Of a stretch of DNA of 64,000 nucleotides, positions 55,925 through 64,000 are shown piece after piece. The position numbers and the translations under genes are program-made. The stretch comes from Robiginitomaculum sp. (GTDB lineage: Bacteria > Pseudomonadota > Alphaproteobacteria > Caulobacterales > Maricaulaceae). The stretch is taken from contig NVXG01000004.1 of NCBI GenBank assembly GCA_002733805.1, positions 41,153-105,152 of the forward strand, read 5' to 3'. Positions within the stretch are counted from its first letter, which is position 1, and each line of letters starts with the position of its first letter. Below the pieces are notes generated by a model, which saw nothing but the letters and a program-made list of their open reading frames with translations, ran no database searches and was not told where the DNA came from.

Positions 55925-58900
55925 ATGGATGAATTCGAGAAAAAAACCAATGAAAAACCGGTAAGGCCCGCGCAAACCGGCTCGTTACCGCACCGGGCTT
56001 TGCGGGTATCCATTTTACACTTTTTGGAATTTGTTGCGTTGTTGATGGCCATATTTCTGGTGGTTTTTGGCGCAATTGCTTGGCAGCTGTCCAAGGGACC
56101 GTTCAATCTGGAAGTCTTCAAATCAGACGCGCAAAGCGCACTGGTGCAGGTTTTTGGCGGTGCAGAAGCAACTATAGACCAATTGGAAGCCGGTTGGTCC
56201 GAGGCCGAAAAAGCCATCGTTATTGTGGCAAAAGGTGTCCGCATTTCAGATGGGCAAGGTCAGATAATTTTGCGAGTCCCACGATTTGAAGCTGGACTGG
56301 ACGGTCTGTCTTTGTTGCGGCGTAAATTGGTATTTTCCCGTCTGGTTGCTGTGGGCGGCGAAGTGTCTGTCGTGCGCCGCTCGACCGGCGATATTGGCGT
56401 GGGCATTGGCAGCGTCGCGCAGGTGCTGGCTAATCGGTCTGTCTGGCAACAAAAGCCGGGCATTGAAGGTTCGGTGATCCGTCGGGCCGTCACCCAATTG
56501 CAGGTTCTGTCCATTCGAGACGGAATTCTTAATCTGGAAGACCAGCGCTCTGGCATTTCGTGGCGCGCCCCTAATGCCCGACTGTCCTTCCAGCGCGTGG
56601 GCGATCGGGTATCGTTCTCTGCCGAGGGAGTCATTGAGAGCAATGGCCAACAAAGTCAGATGCAGTTCGAAGGAAGCGCCCGGGAAAACTTTTCCAACTT
56701 AAGCGCCACAGCCAGTTTTGCCAATGTAAACCCGGCTCAATTGGTGCCAGCCACCGGACCTTTGGCTATGTTAAACCGGATCGAGGCACCTGTTTCAGCT
56801 GCGATTTCTATAGCCACTGGCGAAGACGGCTTGTTGACCGTGCTGGATATCGACCTGACCACAGGTTCCGGACAATTCGTATTGCCCAACCGGCAAATGG
56901 CAATTGACGGCGCGATGTTACAAGCCTCGTTTGATGCGGCAGATGGAATTTTGCAAATTGATACTGCAAGATTTACCGGTGGTGGTAGCGAACTGGACTT
57001 GACCGGTACAATTTCGGGTATGGACCCGGCCCGGCTGGTGGTCGGCGAAAGCATTGAATTTGATTTGAAACTGGAGCCTGTCTCGCTTGATATGTCCGGT
57101 TTTTTACAAGGTCAGTTAGAGCTGGACCGATTGGAGATCGCCGGTCAGGTATTGCCCGGAACCCGACAAATGTTGCTGGCCAATTGGGCGATGACAGCCG
57201 GTGACTTGTTTTTGTCCGGGGATGGCGAAATCAAATGGGTACCCATTGCCGATACGGTGTCCTGGTTTCCAAAGATCACGTTGAATGGACGCAGTGGCGG
57301 GACGACAAACCTAGCTCAGGTTTTGGCATTCTGGCCGGTTAATTTGGCCGAAGGGGTGCGTAGCTGGGCCAAAAACAATATGAGCCAAGCCATATTGCAT
57401 GATTTTGAATTGAGCCTGAAAACCGATGAAAGATTACTGGATGCCGGTGGGTTGACCAATGACATGCTCAAATTGTCCTTTTCGTTTGAGCAAGTTGAAA
57501 CCACATATTTTGGCACCATGCCGCCGCTCAAATCGGCAGTTGGGACCGCAATTTTGCTTGGTAACCGGTTTGATGTGCAGGTCAGTTCCGCAACCTTGCT
57601 GAGCAATGAGTTATCCGATGGGTTTGTGAACATCCCGTTTTTACATCCCAAGGGGGCCGTTGCGGTTTATGGGGCCACGGCGCGTGGGGATTTGTCCGAT
57701 ATTCTGACTTTGCTCGATCACGAACCATTTGGATATCCGAGCCAATACCGCATTGATCCGGTCAATGTTACCGGAACCGGGACGGTAAAATTTGAACTAC
57801 GCCGCCCGATGCGAACCCGGGTGCCGTTTCGGGATATGGGGTTTTTAGCGACCGGAACCTATACGGACGTGGATGTTGCCGGATTTGCCTTTGGGCAGGA
57901 CCTTTCCGGATTGAATGTCGCGTTCAAAGCAGATGAAAACGGAATGAGCCTTGAGGGCGATGGCCTGATTGGTGGCAGGCAATCCAGTTATCTCTGGCAG
58001 GAAAATTTCAAGGCAGTTGACGAGCCCCGAACGAACTTTGCGATTGATACCCAGATCGACGCGGTTTTGTTTGACGAAATGGGACTGCCAACTCGTGATT
58101 TCTTTTCCGGGAAAATTGGGCTGCATGTAGAGATGATCGGCAATGGTCTGGCCGTGCAAAATGGCTTGGTGAAAGCTGATCTGACCGACGCCTTGGTCAA
58201 TCTACCCGGTCCGGGATGGGAGAAGCCTGAAGGTGCGCCCGGCTGGTTGAGCTTCCGGGTGACACAAGGCGCTGACGATGAGTTTAATCTCGATCAGTTG
58301 GAACTGATTGCTGACGGTCTGGATATTCAAGGACGGATACTCTTTTCAACCCAAACGGGCCTGCAATTGATCGAATTGACCCGCGCAAAAATGGAAGGGG
58401 CATTTGATTTTACGGCCAAGGTCAACCGGGATGATACCGGCGGTTTTGTGCTGGATGCCGATGTGGCAGAAGCCGATATTTCCGGCTTGGTGCGCGGATT
58501 TGTCAATCGGGGCAATACCAGTTTTTCGGTCCCGCTAAAAGCAGACATCCGGATGCAGAGAACCATTGCCGGTGAACGACTATTGTTCTCTACCGCCCGT
58601 CTGCAACTGGACCAAAGCACAGAACAAATCAATTCCATGCAATTTGTTGGCAATTCTGACCAAGGGGATCATCAATTTACCTTGACGCGAGACCAATCTG
58701 ACCGCTTGGCTGTACAAGCCAGCAGTCCCGATGGCGGCGCTGTGGTGCAAGCCTTGTTCGGGGTGCAAGGACTGTCGGGCGGCATATTGAGCTTGCGTGG
58801 GTTTTTGGCTGATGATCCAAAAACCGCAAGTGAATTCATTTTGAATTTGGAAAATTTTGCATTGAACAACACGCCGGTTGTTGCCCAGATTTTATCCTTG

Positions 58901-59341
58901 GGTTCGTTGCGCGGCTTGTCTGATACTCTGAGCGGATCGGGAATGTCGTTTACTGAAATGGAAGTTCCCATTCAAAACAAAGAAGGATTGATGCAAATTC
59001 GCGGCGCACGGGCGACCGGCCCGGCCATGGGCGTGACGCTGGATGGCGACATCAACATGATTGATCGGGATTTGCAGATCCGTGGCACCTTGGCTCCGGC
59101 CTATACTTTGAATTCAATTTTGGGTGCGCTGCCGGTCTTGGGTAATATACTGGTACCACGTGAAGGCGAGGGGGTGTTTGGCCTGACCTATTCCGTTGGC
59201 GGCTCGTTTGACGAAATGCAGGTCTCGGTGAATCCGTTATCTGCCTTTGCGCCGGGGGTATTGCGTCAAATGTTCGGCGGCCGCTTGCCAGACATCAAAG
59301 CAGCAGATCCAACACCAGAGCCAGAACCCACAAAGCCCTAA
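55925..59341 (+). CDS. YhdP-like AsmA/DUF3971 envelope protein (1138 aa)
   Basis: A large AsmA-type protein proposed to bridge the inner and outer membranes and move phospholipids. One N-terminal membrane helix (about 33-54), then DUF3971-like repeats of beta-strands (ISDGQGQIILRVPRFEAGL; ATGTYTDVDVAGFAFGQDLSG), and an AsmA_2 C-terminus (LQIRGTLAPAYTLNSILGALPVLG, VFGLTYSVGGSF). It is divergent from bcp with 76 bases between. It ends 37 bases before a REP-like inverted repeat. Confidence 0.88.
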   Translation: MDEFEKKTNEKPVRPAQTGSLPHRALRVSILHFLEFVALLMAIFLVVFGAIAWQLSKGPFNLEVFKSDAQSALVQVFGGAEATIDQLEAGWSEAEKAIVIVAKGVRISDGQGQIILRVPRFEAGLDGLSLLRRKLVFSRLVAVGGEVSVVRRSTGDIGVGIGSVAQVLANRSVWQQKPGIEGSVIRRAVTQLQVLSIRDGILNLEDQRSGISWRAPNARLSFQRVGDRVSFSAEGVIESNGQQSQMQFEGSARENFSNLSATASFANVNPAQLVPATGPLAMLNRIEAPVSAAISIATGEDGLLTVLDIDLTTGSGQFVLPNRQMAIDGAMLQASFDAADGILQIDTARFTGGGSELDLTGTISGMDPARLVVGESIEFDLKLEPVSLDMSGFLQGQLELDRLEIAGQVLPGTRQMLLANWAMTAGDLFLSGDGEIKWVPIADTVSWFPKITLNGRSGGTTNLAQVLAFWPVNLAEGVRSWAKNNMSQAILHDFELSLKTDERLLDAGGLTNDMLKLSFSFEQVETTYFGTMPPLKSAVGTAILLGNRFDVQVSSATLLSNELSDGFVNIPFLHPKGAVAVYGATARGDLSDILTLLDHEPFGYPSQYRIDPVNVTGTGTVKFELRRPMRTRVPFRDMGFLATGTYTDVDVAGFAFGQDLSGLNVAFKADENGMSLEGDGLIGGRQSSYLWQENFKAVDEPRTNFAIDTQIDAVLFDEMGLPTRDFFSGKIGLHVEMIGNGLAVQNGLVKADLTDALVNLPGPGWEKPEGAPGWLSFRVTQGADDEFNLDQLELIADGLDIQGRILFSTQTGLQLIELTRAKMEGAFDFTAKVNRDDTGGFVLDADVAEADISGLVRGFVNRGNTSFSVPLKADIRMQRTIAGERLLFSTARLQLDQSTEQINSMQFVGNSDQGDHQFTLTRDQSDRLAVQASSPDGGAVVQALFGVQGLSGGILSLRGFLADDPKTASEFILNLENFALNNTPVVAQILSLGSLRGLSDTLSGSGMSFTEMEVPIQNKEGLMQIRGARATGPAMGVTLDGDINMIDRDLQIRGTLAPAYTLNSILGALPVLGNILVPREGEGVFGLTYSVGGSFDEMQVSVNPLSAFAPGVLRQMFGGRLPDIKAADPTPEPEPTKP

Positions 59342-59378
59342 CCTAGAGAATTTCCGATTTGCTTTGCTCCATTGCATT

Positions 59379-59466
59379 CGTCATGCCGGGCTTGACCCGG
59401 TATCCATCCTTGTAAGCGATGCAGTAACCATTGGTGAATGGATTGCGGGTCGAGCCCGCAATGACG
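59379..59466. repeat. REP-like nested inverted repeat
   Basis: Two 29-base arms (59379-59407 and 59438-59466) pair at 24 of 29 positions across a 30-base loop. Each arm also folds alone: CCGGG/CCCGG (59386-59400) on the left and TTGCGGG/CCCGCAA (59443-59461) on the right. Four of the five inter-arm mismatches lie where each arm pairs with itself. It resembles the short palindromic elements common between genes of alphaproteobacteria. It lies between the convergent YhdP-like and tyrS genes and could end transcription. No second full copy is seen in the window. Confidence 0.85.
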
Positions 59467-59507
59467 GGATGTACTTGACTCATAACAAAGCGGAAATGTT
59501 CTGATAA

Positions 59508-60764
59508 TCAGGCGAGGCGCACAATGGCGTGTTTTTTCTTACCGACGCTGAGTTTAATCTGACCCTGGGCATCGAATTGACCGGCTTGGATTTGGGCCTG
59601 TAAATCACTGATCGCTGCATCATTAATTTTTAAGGCACCCGCCTTGATGTGACGTTTGGCTTCGCCATTGGAGGCGACCAGCCCGGCCAGCACAAAGGCT
59701 TGCACAACCGACAGGCCGCTTTGCAAGGTTTCTTCGGTTACATCAATAGTTGGTAAGTCATCACCAGTCCCGCCTTCGGCAAAGGTCTGGCGAGCTGTTT
59801 CTTCGGCCTTAGCAGCGGATTCCTGACCGTGCAGCATCGTGGTGCAGGCATTGGCCAGAACGATTTTGGCCGTGTTGATTTCACTGCCCTCCAGCGCTTC
59901 CAGCCCGGCAATTTCATCTAGCGGGATATCCGTAAACAATCGCATGAATTTACCGACGTCGGCGTCTTCAGTATTGCGCCAAAACTGCCAGTATTCGTAT
60001 GGGCTACGCATATCGGCATTCAGCCAGACCGCGCCTTCGGCTGTTTTGCCCATTTTGGTGCCAGAGGCCGTGGTGATCAGCGGCGAGGTAAAAACATAGG
60101 CATGATTGCCGTTTACTCGGCGGATCAGGTCTTTGCCATTGACCATATTACCCCATTGATCGCGACCGCCCAGTTGCAAGTTGCAGCCATAACGCTCGTT
60201 GAGTTCCAGAAAATCATAGGATTGCAGCAACAGATAGTTGAACTCGAGAAACGTCATCTCGTTCTCGTCAGAAATGCGTCGTTTGACGCTTTCCATCTTG
60301 ATCATTTTATTGATGGTAAAATGCCGCCCGACCGTACGCAAAAACGGAATGAGTTCCAGCTTGTCCAACCAATCGCCATTATTGACCATAATGGCGTCAG
60401 TCGGCCCATCGCCAAAGGTTAGCAGTTTTTCAAACACGGTTTTGATCGAGGCCATATTGGCCGAAATTCGGGCATCATCCAACAACGGTCTCGATTTGTC
60501 CTTGTCAGATGGATCGCCAATTTTGGTGGTGCCGCCGCCCATCAACACAATGGGCTTGTGTCCGGCCTGTTGTAGCCGCCGTAACAGCATGATCTGCACC
60601 AAGCTGCCCACATGCAAACTGGACGCTGTGCAATCAAACCCGATATAGCCGACCAATGGCTTTTGCCCATTGGCGGCGGTGTCCAATTCGTCCAAGTCAG
60701 TCGACTGGTACAGATAGCCGCGCTGGGTTAGTACTTGGATCAATTCGGATTTTGGGTTGTTCAT
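59508..60764 (-). CDS. tyrS: Tyrosyl-tRNA synthetase (418 aa)
   Basis: Charges tRNA-Tyr. The class I motifs are HVGS (51-54) for HIGH and GTKMGKT for KMSKS. The tyrosine pocket is in QSYDFLELNERYGCNLQLGGRDQWGNM. An S4 RNA-binding domain ends the protein (ASNGEAKRHIKAGALKIND). ATG 60764 gives the usual length; longer in-frame starts at 60806 and 61001 run into anmK. It is divergent from anmK with 72 bases between. Confidence 0.97.
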   Translation of the reverse strand: MNNPKSELIQVLTQRGYLYQSTDLDELDTAANGQKPLVGYIGFDCTASSLHVGSLVQIMLLRRLQQAGHKPIVLMGGGTTKIGDPSDKDKSRPLLDDARISANMASIKTVFEKLLTFGDGPTDAIMVNNGDWLDKLELIPFLRTVGRHFTINKMIKMESVKRRISDENEMTFLEFNYLLLQSYDFLELNERYGCNLQLGGRDQWGNMVNGKDLIRRVNGNHAYVFTSPLITTASGTKMGKTAEGAVWLNADMRSPYEYWQFWRNTEDADVGKFMRLFTDIPLDEIAGLEALEGSEINTAKIVLANACTTMLHGQESAAKAEETARQTFAEGGTGDDLPTIDVTEETLQSGLSVVQAFVLAGLVASNGEAKRHIKAGALKINDAAISDLQAQIQAGQFDAQGQIKLSVGKKKHAIVRLA

Positions 60765-60836
60765 GAGGATAAACCAGTTTGAAAAATTGAACTGCTGCTC
60801 TACCATTTTGTTTGCGGCTTCGAAAAGGGAAAAAGC

Positions 60837-61958
60837 ATGCTTGGTGCAGGTTTGATGAGTGGGACATCGTTGGACGGGATGGATGCGGCGATCATCGAAA
60901 CCGATGGCGTGCGCGTGATCCGTCAATTGGGCGGAATGAGTCTGGCCTATTCCACGGCGCAGCGCCAAGTGCTGGAGCGCGTTGTGTCTGATGCTTTGCA
61001 ATGGAAATTCATCGGACCAGCGCCGGATAGTTTTACCCCGGCAGCAGCCTTATTGGCCGAAATCGGAGCTGAGGCCATTGCCCAAGCCTTGAAACAAACC
61101 GGTTTAAGCTCCGACCACTTGGAAGTGATCGGGTTTCATGGACAGACCGTATTGCATGCGCCGCCCTTGGTCGGGATAAATGGCCAAACCTGCCAGATCG
61201 GCGATGCGAACCAACTGGCCAAATTGACCAGCTGTAAGATCATCCATGATTTTCGAAGCGCCGATATGGCAATTGGTGGCCATGGCGCACCCTTGGCCCC
61301 GGCGTGGCATTTCGCGCTGGCCCGACTGAGCGGACAATCCGCAATGGTCTTTTTGAACATTGGCGGGGTCAGTAATTTGACCTTTATTCCGGCACAAGCA
61401 TCCATTGCACAGATGGTAGCGTTTGATTGTGGTCCGGGTAATGGTCCGATTGATGCGTGGGTGCAAAGCAAGGGGAAGGGTACAATGGACCGCGATGGCG
61501 CGTTTGCCGCGCAAGGGCAGGTGGATCAGACGATTGTTGCCGAGGTCTTGAACAAGATACCCAAGCCCGGACGAGCCGCCTCGATTGACCGTTGGGCGTT
61601 TGATCATTCACCGGTGCTTGGGCTTGCTCTGGAAGATGGAGCCGCCACGTTGAGCGAAATTACCGCGCAAGCCATTGCTCGTGGGATTTTGGCATTACCT
61701 GAACGACCAGAGGAAGTCATGGTCGGCGGGGGTGGTCGTTACAATCCGGTGTTGATGGAACGATTACAGGCGCTGGTGCCCTGCGCTATTTTGCCGTGCG
61801 AAGCCAAAGGTTGGAATGGCGATTTGATCGAAGCAGAAGCGTTCGCGTTTTTGGCTATTCGGCGATTAGCAGAACTACCGAATAGCTGGCCGGGCACCAC
61901 TGGCGTTTCACGGCCAACAGTTGGCGGAACTATCTGCGAACCTTACGATTATTCTTGA
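60837..61958 (+). CDS. anmK: Anhydro-N-acetylmuramic acid kinase (373 aa)
   Basis: Phosphorylates and hydrolyses anhydroMurNAc in peptidoglycan recycling. The start MLGAGLMSGTSLDGMDAA and later VIGFHGQTVLHAPP, MVFLNIGGVSNLTFI and FDCGPGNGPIDAW are family hallmarks; EVMVGGGGRYNPVLMERL closes the ATP site. AAGGGA upstream of ATG 60837 supports the start. It fits the amidase and PBP genes elsewhere in the window. The 3' end overlaps the convergent hydrolase by 29 bases. Confidence 0.96.
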   Translation: MLGAGLMSGTSLDGMDAAIIETDGVRVIRQLGGMSLAYSTAQRQVLERVVSDALQWKFIGPAPDSFTPAAALLAEIGAEAIAQALKQTGLSSDHLEVIGFHGQTVLHAPPLVGINGQTCQIGDANQLAKLTSCKIIHDFRSADMAIGGHGAPLAPAWHFALARLSGQSAMVFLNIGGVSNLTFIPAQASIAQMVAFDCGPGNGPIDAWVQSKGKGTMDRDGAFAAQGQVDQTIVAEVLNKIPKPGRAASIDRWAFDHSPVLGLALEDGAATLSEITAQAIARGILALPERPEEVMVGGGGRYNPVLMERLQALVPCAILPCEAKGWNGDLIEAEAFAFLAIRRLAELPNSWPGTTGVSRPTVGGTICEPYDYS

Positions 61959-62625
61959 TGTATTCTTGCATATGCGGGTCAATCGTACCGTTTTCACGAT
62001 AGTTCATATAGGTATCGACCTCGGCCTGTAATTTTTCGATGTGCTCATCAAACAAGTGCCCGGCACCTTGGATAATGGTGTGGGTCAGCAATGTACCTTT
62101 TTGAATGCGGATACGTTCGGCAATGCGCTCAATCTCATCAGGCGGACAAATACGATCGGCCGAGCCATAAACCAGCAAGCCAGAAGCCGGGCAGGGAGCC
62201 AAAAAGCCAAAATCATACATGTTCATCGGTGGTGCCATGCAAATGAAACCATGGATTTCCGGGCGCCGCATCAGCAATTGCATCGCCAACCATGCGCCAA
62301 AAGAGTGTCCTGCCACCCAGCAGAACGGAGCGTTTGGGTTCATGGCTTGCAGCCAGTCCAGCACAATTGCCGCATCTTGCAATTCGCCCAAGCCCTGATC
62401 ATATTCGCCCTGAGAAGCCCCGACACCACGCAAATTAAAGCGGCAAACCGCATACCCACGGCGTTTGTATAGTTCATACATCGCGACAATGGGTTTGGCG
62501 TTCATATGGCCGCCGCCCTTTGGGTGGGCGTGTAAAATCAAGGCAATCGGTGCATTTGGTTCGGTGGCCGGGGTGTAATGCCCCTCCAATCGTCCATCAG
62601 GTCCAGCAATAATGACTTCGGGCAT
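61930..62625 (-). CDS. Alpha/beta hydrolase (231 aa)
   Basis: A cytoplasmic serine hydrolase. The nucleophile elbow is GHSFGAW, the likely acid is the Asp in SADRICPP, and the His is in GAGHLF, so the triad is complete. LHAHPKGGGHMNAKP and CRFNLRGVGASQGEYD match the small family often annotated as alpha/beta hydrolase of unknown role. Its C-terminal tail is Arg/Lys-rich. Substrate is unknown. It overlaps the end of anmK on the opposite strand. Confidence 0.88.
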   Translation of the reverse strand: MPEVIIAGPDGRLEGHYTPATEPNAPIALILHAHPKGGGHMNAKPIVAMYELYKRRGYAVCRFNLRGVGASQGEYDQGLGELQDAAIVLDWLQAMNPNAPFCWVAGHSFGAWLAMQLLMRRPEIHGFICMAPPMNMYDFGFLAPCPASGLLVYGSADRICPPDEIERIAERIRIQKGTLLTHTIIQGAGHLFDEHIEKLQAEVDTYMNYRENGTIDPHMQEYIKNNRKVRR

Positions 62626-62723
62626 ACAGTGCGCCTTTGCGTTATAATTTCTGACCTATTTAGTGGGTAATTACATATGGCAAGCGTTACAAACTGTATT
62701 TTTGCTGTTTTTCTTGCTTAATA

Positions 62724-62748
62724 ATTCTTGACTAAAATGATCAGGTAT
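62724..62748 (+). promoter_or_regulatory. IscR-type (type 1) binding site in the iscR promoter
   Basis: A 25-base site with GACTAAAAT then GATCAGGTAT matches the enterobacterial type 1 IscR consensus at 22 of 25 positions by my count. It overlaps a -10 hexamer TATAGT at 62746-62751, so Fe-S-loaded IscR would block its own transcript. The leader to the ATG is about 100 bases. Confidence 0.7.
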
Positions 62749-62857
62749 AGTTGTTTTCAATCTGGGTTTTGGAAGCACTGATTCACTCAGTCTTCCGAAG
62801 TTGGCGGTTTCTAGCACAATGAACCCGGTGCTGGCGAGATAGGATGTGAACAAAGTT

Positions 62858-63322
62858 ATGAAACTTAGTGCAAAAGGTAGATATGCGGTGATCGCGTTAG
62901 CTGATCTGGCATCCATTAAATCCGATCGACCTATTACATTGGCGGAAATTGCCGAAAGACAGGAAATTTCACTGTCATATCTCGAACAATTATTTGCCAA
63001 ACTGCGCCGTCATGGCGTGGTCAAGGGTGTACGGGGGCCGGGCGGTGGATATTCGCTGGCGCGTCCCGCCTCGCAAACTTCAATTGCCGATATCATTTTG
63101 GCAGTCGATGAAAACATCGAAACCACGGCATGTAAAAATGATACGAAGTTGAATTGCAAAGGCAAAACCGGCAAATGCCTAGCCCATGATTTATGGAATG
63201 AGTTGGGGCAACATATTTATTTGTTCCTGAACTCGATTACGCTGGATGATGTGTTGCAGCGTCGGGTAATTGGCACAGCGGGCGGCGCTCGTTTGCAAAG
63301 TTTAGAGCTGGCATCTTCATGA
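62858..63322 (+). CDS. iscR: Rrf2-family Fe-S regulator IscR (154 aa)
   Basis: Senses cluster supply with a [2Fe-2S] centre and represses Fe-S assembly genes. The N-terminal HTH has LAEIAERQEISLSYLEQLFAKL and the wing GVRGPGGGYSL. Cluster Cys are C92, C100 and C107, with His110 in CLAHDLW; E. coli has C92, C98, C104 and H107, so the loop is 3 residues longer. ATG 62858 is chosen over GTG 62846, which overlaps AGGATG. The stop overlaps the next gene as ATGA. Confidence 0.93.
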   Translation: MKLSAKGRYAVIALADLASIKSDRPITLAEIAERQEISLSYLEQLFAKLRRHGVVKGVRGPGGGYSLARPASQTSIADIILAVDENIETTACKNDTKLNCKGKTGKCLAHDLWNELGQHIYLFLNSITLDDVLQRRVIGTAGGARLQSLELASS

Positions 63323-64000
63323 GTATCTATTTTGATTATAATGCGACAGCACCGCTGCGCCCTGTAGCGCGGGACGCCATGTTGCGCGCCTTTGATGCAG
63401 TGGGAAATCCGTCATCGGTCCATGGGCCGGGGCGCGCTGCCAAAGCCGCGATGGAAAATGCGCGGAGCAGTTTGGCCAAACTGGTTTCCTGTCGGCCGAC
63501 GGATATTATTTTTACCAGTGGTGGTACGGAGTGTAACAATCTGGCTATATCCAACGCAATTGCCGCTTGGGGATGTAAATCGGTGCTGTATTGTGCAACC
63601 GAACATCCCAGCATTGCCGCGCCAGCCGAACAAAGCGGAGTTTTAGCCGTGATGGTCTCAGTAATGGACAATGGCGAAGTTAATTTGGCCGCGTTGGACA
63701 AGAGTATGTCCGCACAGAACAACCCCTTTTTACTATGTATTATGCTAGCTAATAACGAGACTGGCTTGTTGCAATCCTTGCCAGAAATTGCCGAGCGGGT
63801 GCATCAGGCAGGTGGGTTTTTGCATGTGGATGCGGCGCAGGCCTTTGGCAAGGTGCCCGTCGATTTTGCTGCCAGTGGTGCCGATAGCATGTCGTTGGTC
63901 TCCCATAAAGCCGGCGGTCCGAATGGCGTAGGCGCACTACTAATTGCTTGCGGGCTGGCCGTATCGGCGCAATTGGTTGGCGGCGGCCAAGAAGAGGGCC
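63319..64000 (+). CDS. Cysteine desulfurase, N-terminal part (227 aa, cut by window end)
   Basis: A PLP enzyme that takes sulfur from cysteine for Fe-S assembly. MSIYFDYNATAPLRP is a typical class V start, TSGGTECNNLAI and ATEHPSI (His96 stacks on PLP) follow, and the PLP lysine is K197 in SHKAGGPNGVGALL. The open frame runs to the window edge with GGGQEEG, and the active Cys loop lies beyond. The ATG overlaps the iscR stop. In alphaproteobacteria this iscR-desulfurase pair usually leads a suf operon. Confidence 0.95.
   Translation, partial: MSIYFDYNATAPLRPVARDAMLRAFDAVGNPSSVHGPGRAAKAAMENARSSLAKLVSCRPTDIIFTSGGTECNNLAISNAIAAWGCKSVLYCATEHPSIAAPAEQSGVLAVMVSVMDNGEVNLAALDKSMSAQNNPFLLCIMLANNETGLLQSLPEIAERVHQAGGFLHVDAAQAFGKVPVDFAASGADSMSLVSHKAGGPNGVGALLIACGLAVSAQLVGGGQEEG

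Noticed and set aside
55849..56244. 132-codon upstream extension of bcp
   Set aside because: It runs antisense into the YhdP-like gene; Bcp homologues begin at 55848 and the ribosome site is there.

Overview
The window looks like chromosomal core sequence from a marine-type alphaproteobacterium, most likely near the Hyphomonadales/Maricaulales/Robiginitomaculum-like groups or possibly sphingomonads. This is an inference from gene content; there is no rRNA here to settle it. The signs are purM-purN beside DUF2066 and hdaA, a class II (B12-dependent) ribonucleotide reductase, rne facing amiC-mrcA-prfB, a bactofilin-M23 peptidase pair, iscR running into a cysteine desulfurase, and three TonB-dependent receptors. 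Base composition looks near 50% G+C. Genes are tightly packed, with many ATGA overlaps and several convergent pairs that share stop codons. I see no rRNA, tRNA, CRISPR array, insertion sequence, prophage or integrase.

Layout. 0.1-4.5 kb: YheS-like ABC-F, ndk, then a GST-like gene and an MGMT-like gene facing a YafY/WYL regulator across a small palindrome. 4.5-6.8 kb: TonB receptor. 7.0-8.6 kb: purM-purN. 8.8-12.1 kb: DUF2066, hdaA, ppx. 12.1-14.6 kb: rnd and an LplT-like MFS protein on the other strand. 15.1-17.5 kb: second TonB receptor with a strong terminator. 17.6-21.8 kb: pentapeptide-repeat protein and nrdJ. 22-26.6 kb: a degenerate receiver protein, parC, LemA and an M48 protease. 26.6-34.4 kb: pbpC and a giant alpha-2-macroglobulin. 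34.5-38.3 kb: FAD-linked dehydrogenase, a DadA/ThiO-like oxidoreductase, thiS, thiG. 38.3-41.2 kb: YceI lipoprotein, DsbA-like protein, BepA-like protease. 41.3-49.7 kb: rne facing amiC, mrcA and prfB, the last with a programmed +1 frameshift. 49.8-52.2 kb: small His/Cys exported protein and a ZnuD-like receptor. 52.2-55.8 kb: DUF4345, bactofilin, M23 peptidase, DUF455, bcp. 55.9-62.6 kb: YhdP-like AsmA protein, a REP-like inverted repeat, tyrS, anmK, alpha/beta hydrolase. 62.7-64 kb: IscR box, iscR and the start of a cysteine desulfurase, cut by the window end.

How it works together. Much of the window serves the envelope: peptidoglycan synthesis (MrcA, PbpC), cleavage (AmiC, M23) and recycling (AnmK); periplasmic quality control (BepA-like, DsbA-like, A2M); lipid handling (YhdP-like, LplT-like); and outer-membrane uptake. 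The rest is nucleotide metabolism (Ndk, PurM, PurN, NrdJ), replication and topology control (HdaA, ParC), RNA turnover (RNase E, RNase D), translation (TyrRS, RF2, ABC-F), thiamine synthesis and Fe-S assembly. The clearest signals beyond genes are the RF2 recoding site, the IscR-type operator, the YafY-gene palindrome, the nested REP-like repeat, the bcp/DUF455 pair split by one in-frame TAG, and the repeated basic patches in the RNase E tail. I found no convincing wholly new multi-gene system.
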